Shown: positions 1 to 13,428 of the stretch, one piece after another
How the letters are laid out: the number at the start of each line of letters is the position of its first letter
Numbering within the stretch: position 1 is the first letter of the stretch
DNA from: Siniperca chuatsi
Lineage: Eukaryota > Chordata > Actinopteri > Centrarchiformes > Sinipercidae
Direction: 5' to 3'
Length of the DNA: 64,000 bases
NCBI RefSeq assembly: GCF_020085105.1
Contig: NC_058048.1
Coordinates: forward strand, 7,312,862-7,376,861
Notes under the pieces: model-generated
Seen by the model: the letters and a program-made list of their open reading frames with translations, nothing else
What the model was told of the DNA's origin: nothing
Databases searched by the model: none
Translations under genes and position numbers: made by a program

Positions 1-690
1 AAAGAAGACACACAAGAACGAGGAAGGCACTCATTACTCACAGGTATTTGTAATTACCATTCCTGTAGCTTGTGCTACACAGTAAAGCTTTAATTGCACA
101 CTATACCACATTTATGCTAATTAGGCTCATGGCATAACTTAATTGTTATTCTGGAAAAATTTAAATGCATGCATTTAATGGGAATAAGCAATACACAATC
201 ACTACCTATCTCCACCTGCTCAATTTGCTTCATACAATTCCCAGAGACCGCAGATAAGCACTGTAGCGGGACATAAAACGCTTCGAGAGAGACGGGGGAG
301 TTGAACACGCGCTGCACACCATGATGTGGAACAGAATGGTGCAAAAACAACGCACACTTAGCTGGATGGTTAGAAGCGTGATGAGTTAGATTCAAGAAAG
401 GGAAAGGAGGGAGGGAGGAAGAACAGGACAGAAAATTGGAAGCTGAGGCAGCAACAGCGTGAAAGAAGAAACAGGTTATGGAGAATAAGTGCAAGCTGCT
501 AACGGGGTAAATAAGGGAGAGAGAGAGGTGAGAGAAATTGTAATGCATGGAATAACAAACAAAACAAGGGGAGAGAAAGTGAGTCAGGGTAGGTGGGAGA
601 GATGGAGAAATGGGAAGGCAGAGTGAGGAGAAGAAGACAAGTGAGAGGGAGAAACAAAGAAAAAGAATCCAGTTAATCTACTTGATTAAC
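1..690. other. Intergenic, purine-rich low-complexity sequence, no gene seen
   Basis: Positions 400-660 are biased to G and A (gagaga, ggagggagg) on the plus strand. The 143-codon minus-strand frame at 548-117 is Ser/His/Leu-rich, has no family resemblance and lies over this biased stretch, so I do not call it a gene. Confidence 0.5.
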
Positions 691-758
691 CCCAGAGAGA
701 CAAAGAGTTTCCCCTCGGGGTTCAATAAAGTATTTCTGATTCTGATTCTGATTCTGAC
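690..758 (+). repeat. 3' tail of a non-LTR retrotransposon, (TTCTGA)n end
   Basis: The stretch reads as a short GC-rich hairpin-like segment (ccccagagag...cccctcgggg), then a 'caataaagtatttctgattctg' type end with three TTCTGA units. This is a very common teleost LINE 3' terminus. A second copy lies inverted at 52336-52400 in this window, which supports a dispersed repeat. The exact LINE clade cannot be decided from the tail alone. Confidence 0.6.
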
Positions 759-1218
759 GTGTTTGGTCCTCTTTGTCTCTCTGGGGTGTCCCATGCGTTC
801 AGATGAGGGCTGTAGAAAGTAAGACAGACAGCTTGTGTGTGAGTTTGTTGAAGTTCACAGTTTCCCTGTATTTGTAGTATATTTGAGAATAAATATAGTT
901 ACATTTTTTGTATTGGTGAGCATGAATTTGTGTGTGTCTGTGTTTGTGTGCATGTGCATGCGTTTCAGTATCGGTATAGGATAACAGTATGGATTTGGTC
1001 ATACTGTTGTGTGGTTTACAGGACAAGGTCCTACAAGCTGATTTTACTGGTGGACGCATTGTTGATGGTTGCAGATTGCAACTGTGATTGTCATTTTAAA
1101 CACCATGAGGCAAGGTGACTGTAACACGGCAGACCTCATCTCTGCTGAGCAAAGAAAATGCTGTGGAAAAGGGAAGAAAATGCACTATGGAATTAAAGAC
1201 ATATTCCGGTTTCATGCA
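759..1218. other. Intergenic, no gene seen
   Basis: AT-rich sequence with a short degenerate GT-rich patch near 925-965. No exon-like or repeat structure that I can support. Confidence 0.4.
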
Positions 1219-1400
1219 ACCAGGGTCTTATTTTTGTAGTTTTTATAGGTAATGTACTTTCGAAATTAATTGAGAAGATCTGGGAATGCGGCAACATTGC
1301 TACAAACAAGTCAGACAGAGCAAGAAACACAAGCTGTCATACAATCAGACAGGTTTTAAACAAACCCCCAGGTTAGCCAAACTTATTTAGAGAAAACAAA
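1219..1400 (+). repeat. Partial copy of an inverted-repeat (MITE-like) element
   Basis: This segment matches the left arm of the element at 53385-53800 (shared 'agatctgg', 'aacaagtca', 'caggttttaaa', 'aggttag' blocks in the same order). Its first part (ttatttttgtagttttt) matches the reverse complement of that element's right arm near 53770-53795. Two dispersed copies plus opposed arms indicate a non-autonomous DNA transposon. No transposase is present. Confidence 0.55.
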
Positions 1401-4150
1401 GGCAAACTGTAAAATTATGACCTCGACTGCCAATTGTAAACATCCATCACAGATTAACATGGATGTATTATGAGAACTGAATACAGATGGTACCCATTTG
1501 TTTGAATAAAAACCTAGCAAAAAGCTTTCTCACATCTAGGTGGTGGGCCAACAGCAGATTTGGTGTATTCAGATGATCCCTATCGAGGGAGGACCCTATT
1601 TTATTCTACAATTTTCAACAAATGAAAGAAAAATTGTTGCCACTCGTACTCGCCCATTTTTTCTTTATCTGTAACTCTGTCCAAGTTACGTTTTGCGGCA
1701 AACAGAGCTGGCAACTATGTTTGGGGTCCCAACGTGCCTGACATATTTACAGTCATCATCCATCTTCTGTTAATAACTTTTATTTAAAAACCAAAATTTT
1801 TACACGTAACATCTTCAGGGAATGAGGGAACCGTTATAAATGAATAAAAGTTTTAATTCCAAGCCAAAAATATGCATAAAGAGAAAATAACATACAGAAC
1901 ATACACACTCACACAAGAGGTTTACTTAAACAGGAATAATGTTAAAGGTTCTTTAAATTAGTTTCCTGAACATTAATATAGCATCAAACAACTATTTGCT
2001 ATGTAAAAATATAGTGGAGTAATGGCGTCCTGAGTAGAGGATGACAACACATTCCTCAATGGAGTCTGGTGCGCCATAGCGTCCATTTGTTTTGGTCTGA
2101 GATGCTGGTGATCTAGTGCAGCATTTAGTGGAAGTGAATGTAGCCTTTAAAGAGTCTGCATAAATTGAGAGTTTGATAGTTTTATTTTTTTGTTACAGAT
2201 TTTTCAATGTGATAGTGTTTAATGTTATGCGCTTGGATCTGTTTGCTTAAATGTAATATAGGATGGTACCTATTCAAGAATTTGATTTTATGGATGTAAA
2301 ATTTGGCTAACCCACTAGACTACTCATGTACCCAAACACGTTTACTAGCAAATATGATATCTATAAAATAAATGGAGTGCTGTATGCATGTAGTTGAGAA
2401 CTCATCATTCCCTTTTCAGACAAAGGATGGGAAAAATCTATTCATTCAGTGTTTATATAGAAAGATCTTGAAACTAGAGGGAGTTTTGTAGCTGAAGAGG
2501 GAGTGCAAATATTCAACTTGGAAACAGGAACCTGCTGCTATACCAGCTAACACAGGGACTGCTACAGCCATTTTACTAACATTACAAATATAAAAATGAG
2601 CCCAGAAGAGAGAAGGCAGTTTTAATTCGAAAAGAGACTGTCAAAGAAGGTTGCTATCAAACATGCAATGAATAGGAGTGTGAATCTGGATCTTGAACTT
2701 CAGCCTTGAATCTATAGAGGCTTTGAATCTGTAGAGGAAACAATGAGGGGGAATTAGGAGCTAAAGTCACAATGATATTTCACATACTACATTTTTAATA
2801 AACCAAAGTTTATTGTGTGTAAGTCACTGTTGTGACACAAGCTTTCTATTCCATTCTCCTCAGATTAGCAATATAAAACCCCAGCTCTACTCTTGCACCC
2901 TTGACCAGTGAAAGAGCTCAATTTAAAGGATTGAGAAGGTGATCTATTTGATAAAACACTTTCTTACCCACATGAGGTAGAAACAGAGACAGAGGATGGT
3001 AAGGAAACTCCAGCAAAGACACAAGCTCTTAAGGTCACACACCACTGACTCCTACACATCCAAACACCTGGTGTGAGCACCTTACAATATAATGCAGAAT
3101 TTGCAAACATGAAAAATACAAATATCAGACATACAGCCAGAAAAGAAGAAAATAAAAACTGATTCAGTGTGAAACACTGACTGCAGGGAAGTTTCTTTAT
3201 GCAGCTCAAAGGAGAAAATATGGGTCTGCTTCTGCATATTTGAGACAGGGACTTAGTGGCCAATGAAGCACGACACCACCTGTTTCAGAGACTCAGTACC
3301 TGACCAAAAACAAAAATGAGAAGACAGAAAGCAACCTATTTTGAAAATGGATTTCTGTGCAACAGTGATTGAAGAGAAGCCTTTAAGCATTTAATCATTT
3401 GAAGATGACTAGGCCTAGATGGCGTTATCCCTCTGTTCAGGCAGTGGTTTGTGTGAGAAAAGTAAGTAAGACTAAATGACTAAAAGCTTTGTTTATGTAA
3501 ATGTTATTACTTTGTTCCTTTGCTATACATTCTGTAATAGTAATATCAGTATTACTAATGCTCAACAAAATGTCTAACGCATTTCATTACTCTATTTAAA
3601 CTTGCCTGGCTAACGGATACCACACAGGGCTGTAGTTTTTGCTGTTATTTTAGATTTCTTTTAGCTGTTTAGCTGCTCTCTCCAGTTATATACTCAAAAG
3701 TCAAATCACTACAATCCATTAAATGTGATGAAAAATTAACCAATGATTAAATGGAAATATGTTTTACACCTGAACATAACGTGTTTGCTTGGCTTATGAG
3801 ACTATCAATAAGTGATGCTGGCCAGTGGCCACTTTACCACACACGTAACTTTAACAATTCAGGTTTTTGCTACCCCATGTAAGGTGAATCGTGTCAGGTT
3901 CAAGACACCTAAAACATTTAAACCATACACAAAGGAAGAAAGACAAGAGTCGATAATTATCATTTGCTCATGAGGAGAACGGACAGAGATGCTTTTCAGT
4001 CACAATCTCCTACCGCTCTGAGAAACATCCAGCCGCCTCCTCTATTTTATTGCATTCAGGGCGTTCCCTAGGTTACATGGTTGTTGCTGCCATAAGGAAG
4101 AGGAAGCAAACAGCAACAACTTGGCACACAAGCTTGGTCTCACAACTTTC
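1401..4150. other. Intergenic, nothing recognised
   Basis: About 2.7 kb of AT-rich sequence. The open frames are short, show no family resemblance and no consistent splice pattern. No RNA gene was recognised. Confidence 0.4.
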
Positions 4151-4258
4151 AACAACAACTTCTTATATGGTTATTTGTCAGCAACAACTTCTTTATATGG
4201 TTATTTGTCAGCAACAACTTCTTTATATGATTATTTGTCAGCAACAACTTCTTTATAT
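4151..4258 (+). repeat. 30-bp tandem repeat (minisatellite), about 3.6 copies
   Basis: A 30-bp unit containing ttatttgtcagcaacaactt followed by ctttatatgg is repeated head to tail at 4171-4200, 4201-4230 and 4231-4258, with a partial first copy at 4151-4170. Copies differ by only one or two bases, so the expansion is recent. Because 30 is a multiple of 3 it creates periodic open frames on the plus strand, which are not evidence for a gene. Confidence 0.9.
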
Positions 4259-4969
4259 TCATGTGTCAGACAGAGTGCAACTTCCTCTTGCAGGGTAGCA
4301 CAACGCAGCTGTGGTCCTGACAGTCTCTTGTACACACACACATCAATAGTAGAAAACATAAGAAAGTTATATAGAAAATATGAGATAACTTATGTACATT
4401 ATTCCAACAAATAGCATTATGTTAATTCGAGAGAACTTGCTAATGAGAAATAGATGCAGGCCACTTCAACTTACCGTACGGTATTAGTTGTAAGTGTAAA
4501 AGGTAACGCTACCAAAAGGTCGCTGTACGTTTGAACTCACACATCAAGTGGTGCTGCTACCAACGTTTTCTGTTGCATCCATCAGCTGATTCCTCAGTTC
4601 CTCAAAGGCCAAACAGCTGTGCTTATTGTAGCTAAATCTAAATCTAATGACATCCCTCAGTCAGTATCGTAGCGCACTATTGGTTCGAATGATATAGTAG
4701 GCCACAGCGTTTGCCTACAAATTTAAACTTTAGACTATGATTTTGGAAAAATGTGCAAGAATTTCAAGTGGCAAAAAACTGAATCTGATTAAGAATAACA
4801 TCATTTTCACAACTTTAGAAATCTGGGTCCTCCCTCAATGGGGATCCCATAGACTTTACAATAGGATGGTGTCACACACATAAAAATCGCTTTACTAAGC
4901 TCTAGGAAAGATTTATGGTTTGAAAGTTTTAAGTTCATGGTTTGACAAGACTAAGAGTCTACACGATAC

Positions 4970-5140
4970 TGAAGCTGCATGCTCTGTGAAGCTGCATGCT
5001 TTGAGTCTAATGTTAGCATGCTAACATGCTCACAATGACAATACTAACATGCTGACGTTTAGCAGATAAAATGTTTACCATTTTCACCAGCCTAGTTTAG
5101 CTTGTTAGCATGCTAACAGTGCTAATACTAATCTGTTTTT
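4970..5140 (+). repeat. Fragment of a teleost dispersed repeat (gctaacatgct family)
   Basis: It contains repeated 'gctaacatgct' words and an ordered series (atgctgacgttta, agcagataaaatgtttacca, ttagcatgctaac) that recurs at 33838-34000 inside copb2 intron 16. It is a 5' fragment of the longer copy there. Confidence 0.6.
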
Positions 5141-5365
5141 TTACATTCATCCGATGAAAATTCAAAAAATGTACTGCAGGATTATTTCCTGGGTGTGTAC
5201 GTGTAGGCTATGTATACAAATAATTGCATATATTGATTTATTTTATATGTTACCCTATTTTAATATGATTTAAATGATCTGTTATGTTCTATGTGTGCAT
5301 CATCAAGGGACTACAAACTTTCATTTCATTTTACAACCTTATGTTGAAACAAGGTTGTGAAAAAC

Positions 5366-5645
5366 CTAATAACTGGTTGGGCCACCCTTAGCACCAACAA
5401 CTGCAATCAAGTGTTTGCGATAACTTGCAATGAGTCTTTTACAGGCCCACTCATCTTTGCAGAATTGTTGTAATTCAGACACATTGGAGGGTTTTCGAGC
5501 ATGAACTGCCTTTTTAAGGTCATGCCACAGCATCTCAATAGGATTCAGGTCAGGACTTTGACTAGGCCACTCCAAAGTCTTCATTTTGTTCTTCTTCAAA
5601 AATAAGAAATCAGGAAGGGAGCAAACACTTTTTCACACCACTGTA
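5366..5645 (-). mobile_element. Internally deleted Tc1/mariner element, C-terminal transposase remnant
   Basis: On the minus strand the segment begins (5645 downward) with a Tc1-like terminus, cagtggtgtgaaaaagtg, and then runs directly into a 77-codon frame (5599-5366). That frame carries the transposase C-terminal signature WPSQSPDLNPIEMLW, which contains the last acidic residue of the DDE triad, and ends KHLIAVVGAKGGPTSY. The N-terminal DNA-binding domains and the first two catalytic aspartates are missing, so the terminus has been joined to the C-terminal part by internal deletion. No second terminus was found. The copy cannot be autonomous. Confidence 0.85.
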
Positions 5646-5813
5646 TCCATCCATCCATCCATTTCCTACCGCTTGGTCCCCGTTAGGGGGTCGCGGGTGA
5701 CTGGAGCCTATCCCAGTGACTTCGGGCCTTAGGCAGGGCACACCCTGGACAGTGGCCAACTCGTCGCAGGGCGAACACAGACACAGACAAGGACAGACAA
5801 CCATTCACTCACA
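5646..5813 (-). mobile_element. 5'-truncated SINE (or LINE-derived tail) inserted into the Tc1 terminus
   Basis: On the minus strand it ends in (ATGG)n and contains 'gggataggctccagtcaccc'. This is the same sequence as the 3' two-fifths of the complete copy at 54975-55366. It is flanked by a perfect 11-bp direct repeat, acaccactgta, at 5635-5645 and 5814-5824. These look like target-site duplications, so the insertion landed exactly at the end of the Tc1 remnant. Confidence 0.8.
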
Positions 5814-5877
5814 ACACCACTGTATATATACACATATATACACATACATACATATACACACATATATATGTGTGTAT

Positions 5878-5980
<103 letters not shown>

Positions 5981-8900
5981 TTTCATATATATACACACAA
6001 ATATATGAAATATCTGAGGAGCTACTTTATGTAATTTGATGCCATTGTCGATATGACTATTTGGTTGAAATTAGCCTACTGCAATGTACTGACAGGAATG
6101 TGATTATCTAGTCAGGGAAAATCTGTGTGAAAATCTAAGTGCTACTTTAAATACATATTGTTCTTATTCTTATTATTCTTCTTATTATTTCTTGATAATT
6201 TGTTTTTATTTTGAATGATCTCTGCTCTGGGAGAAGTAGAGGAGGGTTTAAGTTTTACAGCAAAGGCTGCCATTTTTCCTCATCAGCTCCATGCATGGCT
6301 CTGGGTAAAACTAGCTAGCTACTTTCAACAAAATATTGCTCACATTCTTCTCCTTCAACTAAGAGTTGGGTAGGGCTAGGGCGGACTGACGGTGGGTTCT
6401 CTGAAGCTGCATCTGCATGACGAGGGCAAAACTGATTATTGATTAAAATGATTATTGTTCTAAGTGGATGATGTTTATCTATGAAACATATTTAAGCGAA
6501 ATCAAACCACCAGAGTGATATTGTACTGTAGCTAGCTTGCGACTGGCTTCAACATTTAGCCAGGATATTGTTAACAAAATGCTAACATTGCTGTGTAGGT
6601 TTTCATAAAAATATATAACAAAAAAAATATGTAACAATATTAAAAAACAAACACAAATGTTATAAATAATCTCCAGTGAAGAGAAAATATATTCTGCACT
6701 GAATGAGCAACACTGAACCCTGGGCACCTTTTCCTCCGTTATTCACTTTCACTTTTCCTTCCCATCATTCACATCAACACCTATTTAGATACCACCCACA
6801 ATACTAAAACAAAATACCCTCACTGGCTTTAGCACAATGTCTCCTCACCCCAGTGCCTCCCATCGTCACTACTTTTATCAGTGACAGACCTGCTTCTTGG
6901 TAAAAGTGCAACACTGAAGGAAAAAAAATATGTCAAGGCTGCCTTGGCATTTTCTCCCTGTCACAGTCTCCTTGCCAAGCTTATGCTCTGCTCTGCCATT
7001 TCCATTCAAGTCGCCAACTCACAGCCCAGCCCACTACCATCTTCTGCGCTGGCCAGAAAAAGTAGATTACAGAGAGAATATGTCATAAACTCTATGGAGA
7101 GGAAGCATAGGTTGTCAATAATACATGTGTCACTGTGCTGCTATCTCTGACTCTCTCTTTCTCCACCCACTCCAAGCGACTTGGCCAAGGCTGGCCCGCT
7201 CTCCTCCTCTCCATGCTATCTCTGTTTAGGTCTGACATCTGTCTTTTATTGCATTGCCACATGCACATACACACACTCAAACATACACACATGCACCATC
7301 CCAAATGGATGCCGGAGGAGAGACAGTTGTCACATCTGAACCCAAAATATTCTGACAGGTTAGAATGCAGCATGGTTTGAGCAGTGACGGGATAGAGTTG
7401 TGTTGCAGGAGATGGAAGCATGTATGTCTACGTGCAGATGGCTCTATAAATGAAAAAAAATCATAATATGAATTTGTTACGGTGGATAGGCTTGGCAACT
7501 GAAATCAGTCTCATATTGTAGATACAATATGTCAGAAAAATAAACATATATAATGTAAAAGTATCTATTTTTTTAGCCTAATTAATAGGCTTTAATAACA
7601 GAAATACAGAAAAAAACAGGCAAGATACTACCAGAGATGCAGGAGCATGCAGGGATATACAATCAGATACACAATCAGTGCTATTTACTCTTTCCAGGGG
7701 TGAGAAGATCTCTGATGTCCATCCTGGATAAACACCCATAAATCCATTTAGAAATCATATAAAAAGGGGGCTCCTTATAACTTAAGGCCTGGTTCATAAT
7801 TATTAGTTTTTCTTCAGTATCAAAAGTAATCCAGGTAATTGTTGTCTGTACATTGCAAACAGGAAGTGCTAGCAGCAGACGTTCTATGGTGCAGATTTGC
7901 AAACATTACATTACATGCACATTAGTCCCAGGTGAGTGGGAAGCTGGAGATCAGGTGACTGGGGAATGGTGGGAGGAGCTGAGGACAACTGTTGGAAGGT
8001 GAGGGAGTGGCAGGGTCTGAAATAACAGGAGAGGTAAAAAGTGGCAGGTACACAGGTAATGGGCAAAATAATAAAACTGATATTAAGAGCTGGGATAGCC
8101 ATGACAATAAATTTTCATACATTTTCACCAGATTTGTTGGTCAGTATAGGATGACAGGCTGAAGTTAGGGACTGTCTTAAAAGTGCATGCAAAAGAGCCA
8201 AAAGAGCTTTTCAAGTTTTTGTCAGTAGTTTTATTTATTTATTATATTTATTTTTTATCACAAACACTTAAGATCAACTATTTTCATCTGGGCTTCCATC
8301 CATTGTACACACAACCTACAGTTTTTAAGGGAAAGTCATAGAGCCCAGTGAGCTACTCTGACTTGTATTTTACCACTGTTAAAACCTGACGTTCTATTCC
8401 CATCATTTATTCCACCGGACCTTTGCCAGTTACACAGCTGTGAGCTTAGAGTGTATACATGCTTTATATGATTAATGTAGGTATGGCTCAAATATTATGT
8501 TATTTTGTATGTTTTGTAAGCAGCTAAACTCATACATTTATGGAGAGTATAAATAGGATTATAAAACAATTACACATAAAATGAGGTAGTCTAGATCATT
8601 TCCAATAACTTGCTTTGTATGCTCGCCCCCTTTAGTGTAAATATGAAGACAGATAGGAATACAGATATTTTTGTGAAATTAACAGTTACAGATACATTTA
8701 CCAGCTTTGTGTTACACTTCTAGCAGTCACGATCTCGGATTGTGTCTAAAAACAAGCAAAATAGAGAAATGCAATATCTGCTATGATTGGGACTAACTCT
8801 AATAAACTGGTGTGATCACACCACAAGAATTCTGCAGGTATCTCTCTCTACATTGTCTTTTTTTTCTCTCAAAAGCATGCAGCATTCAAATGAAGCTGCT

Positions 8901-9607
8901 TCATGATATTCCCTATTTGTCACATGGAGGAGTTATCAGAGAGGTATACTGATTAGCACTGAGCGCTGAGAAGTCACTTCAACATGTTTCATAACAGTGT
9001 GCTACACTGAATGTGATAATCACTCTGACACAAGTGTAGCCAGATCTATTGTTGGAAAGTGACATGGAATATAAATATGTGCATTTCTGTGACCGATCGC
9101 AGGAGAACAAAGGGAATATAAAAATGTGCTCATGTGAACATAAAATACACAAGTGTAAAGCTTTTTTTTTACACTTAGCATGTAGATGGCCTCAAATGAC
9201 AGCAAGTTTAAAAGACAGTAACCATACATTTTGTAACATGACATCAGTGAACTGTCAATTTGGATTTTTATGAATGGAAAATTTGGTTGCTGAAAACCAA
9301 ATTTAAGTCTAAAAGTCTAAAGTCTAAAAACTCAACACAAACATTTATAAATCTTTGGCATGTACCTATTCAGCTTTAATGGATTCCAGCCGTGGCCATG
9401 AAACACAGTCCTCTTTTTTCATACCAGTCCATTTCCCTTAAAGGGGTATTCCAGCGATTTAGGTGACGAGATACAAACTCAGGTCTTCTACATGGTCATC
9501 TATCATCCCAACCCTCCACATCCTTACTTTGTGCCTCCCTACATAAAGGACACACTACAACCTGCACTGGCACTGAACATTGGCATTGGAGATAAATTGT
9601 CTAATAT
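5981..9607. other. Intergenic, nothing recognised
   Basis: About 3.6 kb, mostly AT-rich. All open frames are under 110 codons, lack family resemblance and overlap each other on opposite strands. No repeat family or RNA gene that I can support. Confidence 0.4.
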
Positions 9608-10088
9608 GGGGCCGCTTTCACAAAGATAAACTTTGACTTTGGCTTAGATGTAACTAATAGTCAGACTTCAAATAGACATGTAAATTCATCCGTTGCACAA
9701 AGCTTCCAATTCTTGGCTGTCTTAAGTAGGACTAATTTGCCATGAATTCTGGGTAAATATACTGTGGCTTCTTAATGTAACAACTGACAATGTCCTCACT
9801 GCTGTACATTTCTGACAGGTCGCTCCATCATATTGTTAGCAAACCACAAATTTTGATCCATGTTGTTCTCTTTTTTTGTCATTTGATGCCAATTGACAGC
9901 AGGTGTCACTGATTGTTAACATGGAACCATGAGTCTTGGTTCTGAGTTATCCTGGCTTTTTAATTCTTAAAATTAGTCTTTACTTTCGTGAAACTGTCTA
10001 ACTTGCATTAGACAAATCTAATAGCCAAATTAAGACTAACTAACTCTACAGACCAGTGAGTCTACCATCTCTTTGTGAAACTGGTCCC
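9608..10088. mobile_element. MITE-like element with inverted ends
   Basis: The left end reads gggccgctttcacaaagata and the right end reads atctctttgtgaaactggtc. Their inner cores (tttcacaaagat at 9616-9627, atctctttgtgaaa at 10067-10080) are inverted repeats. The roughly 480-bp interior has no coding capacity. This fits a non-autonomous DNA transposon. The superfamily is not determined. Confidence 0.55.
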
Positions 10089-13000
10089 TGGACATATTTC
10101 CTAGGGATACTGGGCTGGTTAATTTGTGGTCTTTAATCATGACATTCAGGGTTGTTTTCTCAGACTTTACAAAGCTCCACTGGAGCAATAGACATTATAC
10201 ACACTGAGTAGTACTCCGCATGATGAGTAAACAGGCCTTTATGTGTAAAGTTAGTGGAGTATTATCATGATAAGGAAGAGTAGAGCAGTTTCCATTGAAG
10301 CTATTGTCATATACAAAACCAAGGATATAAAGACAAAAGAGTACTACAGTAGAAAAACGTGCAATGTGAATTTTATTTTTGAATGACAAATGTGCAGTTT
10401 GTTTTCTGAGTCTTCCTCTGCTGAGTGCTGTGATTGTGATTGTGACTGAGCAGTTGGGCTCTTGTCCTGCAGAATGTCTTTGTTAGCAGCAAAGCAGAAC
10501 AGAGAAGAGCACAGATAGAGCCTGACCTTTATTCATTTCTCCAGCCTTTCATCTGTCTGCCCACTTCTAGCTGCTTTTATAGACCTTTCATTTTACATTT
10601 TAGTGTACGGAAATCTTTGATGAAGAGATGTATTATTGTTTGATAGCCGGAGCGGGAGCGGGAGTTAGGAAAAAAAGAGTGGATGACGCAGAAAGAAAGC
10701 GAGATGGGAGAGATTGACAAGAGACTAACAAGAAGAGCAGGTCTCTGTAGGTAACTCATCAGTGTAGCCATCTCTCTATTTACAACATAGTGTGAGTGCA
10801 GGATTCCAGCTGTCAGTAAGTGATACTGAGCAGGTTTGCTTTACAAAAAACCCAAGCTCCTGAGCTGTCAGTGGGCCATCTTCTTTTCACATCACTCTTA
10901 CATCTCGCATCTCACTGCTGAGCAAATGCCAGAGCAGTCAGGAGAGCCATTTAGTGTACAGAAACAGATAGTATTTTGCCAAAGTAACTTCTGCAGGGAT
11001 ACTCGATAGCAAGAGATTTTCAAGTGCTTGTGTTTTACTGAACTCATCCAGTGATTTCACAGTTGAAAGAGCAAGATAACTGTAACAACATGGGGTGAAT
11101 TACTCATTATGGTTGGTGCTGGAGTGAATATCACGCCTACCTATGTGTGTGTGTGTGTGTGTGTGTGTTTGTGTGTCCCCATTATAGTCTATTGGATCCA
11201 TATCCTCTGTCCTCCCTGCAGCATGTACACAGTCTAATGATCTGCCGTTCTGAAGCTGGATCCTGCCCGTTCTCCGACCCTGAGCACGATGATACACTCA
11301 TATGGATGATCTACTGTACCTCGCCCCTCCAATACACACATGTACACATACATGCACATACTTAATAAATTGGACTACTTCCACAGACACAAAGGCCCAA
11401 TGTGATGAGCATTGATCGTGGTGTTCGCCTCATCTCACTAAGAGATGTAGTAGAGTCCCATGTCGTTGTTTCCAAATGATCTCCCTGGTTTTGACACTAA
11501 AGGGCCAGTCCACTACAAAACCACAGAGATAAATCCTTACCCCGCTATCCGCTATTGTCTGACACTGGCATCATCCGTCATAGTGCTGCAGTTACGCCTC
11601 CATAATACCCTTCATACCATCTGGAATGATTCCAGTTCTTAAAATAGTGTCAGGGACTTGGAAGAAGGTATGGTGCACTAAGAGAAAAGGAAATGAAGGG
11701 GAAGACAAGAGAGAATATGAAAGGGAGAAAAAATTACTGCGGTGGTGCGGGTAAAGAGGGCTCCTATTAGGGCAGTGGAGGGAGAAATATTGGCCAGTGC
11801 AGCCCCGTACCATTTGTCCTCGTCAGGATCTTAAATAGAATCCGGATCAATTATTCATAAGGTCTATAACTGGCAATAAATGTTAGCTGAGACAGTGCAG
11901 CCTGGGCCAGGGGGAGACAGAAAAGGAAGGTTTGAAATAGTTATAGAGGGCCAAGTTTAAAAGTCTGGACAAAACAGCTGAATAACCAATTATAGTTCAG
12001 AGTGACATTTAAAAGCCCTTTTGCTTGTTTGATGTGCCACTTTAACCGCATGATAACTACAGCATCAGCTAGTAGGTTATAGTCTTTTTTGATTCAGTTG
12101 TTGCTTTGGATTTTTATTAGAATAGAATTAGAATAGGTGTAATATGTCCTTTAGTAATTAGCACTGTTACTGTGCTAACATCAAAGCATTCATGTTGAGT
12201 CTAAACAGACATAAGAGACAGAGAGAAGTCTAGGGTCAGAAGTTGTGGACTCCATTTACAGCTGCCAAGTTTGCTGGGGGACCAAGGACACTTGTTACTA
12301 TGGATACCATTCAGCTATATTCATAATTATTTGTAACCTCAACAGCTGGCCTGGTATTTCTCTACAGTGGTAATACGGAATCAACAATCAGGCAGCTACT
12401 GTGGAAGGACACTTGTGTATTAATGTCTTCTGTGCATCTTACACTCAGTACAGAGACCTACATGACAACCAGAACATTTAAACAAATACACCTTGGAGAC
12501 ATCTATGGTTTGACTACATCGTCATCAATGTTTGAGGCACAAGTGGAGGATTATGAATCCGTGGATTGTTTTGAAAATTCTTAATAAAAATATAATAGAA
12601 AATATTCTAAACTGAACATTCACTTATTTGCTTTTTCTGAGCTTTCGACTATCTTCATGTGACTTATGGAACTTCCTAAAGCCTGTCTATTTCATGACAG
12701 ATACTGTATATGATCCAGAGATCTAGAATGAATCTCTATGCTCAAATATAATTCTTAAGATTTACAGTCTATCAAACCCCCATTTCATACTACTGGCTGG
12801 CTGGCAGTTTTGCATACGGTAATTACATCTCTATATAAAAGTTTTCATTGCAACGGATGGAGTCAAATTGTGTATCGATGCACAAGGGATTCAAAGGAAA
12901 TGATGTATGTACTTACTAGACATGGAAGACAAAAATCAGTGCATGCACAGATTTCACGTAATGTTGAAGACAACCTTCAGTTAGAACTTCAGTACTACTG

Positions 13001-13160
13001 AGCCAGATCACATTGTTGACTGTTTTATTCAAATTCCTTCATTAAAACAATGTGATATGACGAATCCAATCCTATCTCCAAGAAATTCGTTACAAACCAC
13101 TAACGTTTACATACCACTAATTTCTAGGTGGTATTTGCATTGTGCCCCCCCCAACCTCTC

Positions 13161-13194
<34 letters not shown>
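10089..13194. other. Intergenic, with (GT)n at 11142-11167 and (CT)n at 13164-13194
   Basis: No gene was recognised. The stretch holds two short microsatellites. The rest is moderately AT-rich unique-looking sequence. Confidence 0.4.
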
Positions 13195-13197
<3 letters not shown>

Positions 13198-13428
13198 ACC
13201 TAACACAGCAGCCCACCATTGAGTCTGGTTCTGTCCAAGGTTTCTGCCTCTTAAAGGAGGTTTTTCCTTGCCACTGTCGCCAAATGCTTGCTCATGGTGG
13301 GATTTGTTGGGTCTCTGTAAATAATATTATAAAGAGTACGGTCTAGACCTGCTCTATAGGAAAAGCGCAATGTGATAACTTCTGTTATGAATTGGCGCTA
13401 TATAAATAAAATTGAATTGAATTGAACT
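13195..13428 (+). mobile_element. LINE 3' end (3' UTR remnant)
   Basis: It shows the features of a widespread teleost LINE 3' UTR: 'ccaaggtttctgcctcttaa', 'ttttccttgccactgtcgcc', then 'gaattggcgctatataaata' and a final (aattg)n tail, attgaattgaattgaa. It is plus-strand oriented and 5'-truncated, with no coding region left. Confidence 0.75.

Noticed and set aside
117..548. 143-codon open frame on the minus strand
   Set aside because: It lies over purine-biased low-complexity DNA, has no recognisable domain and no splice context.
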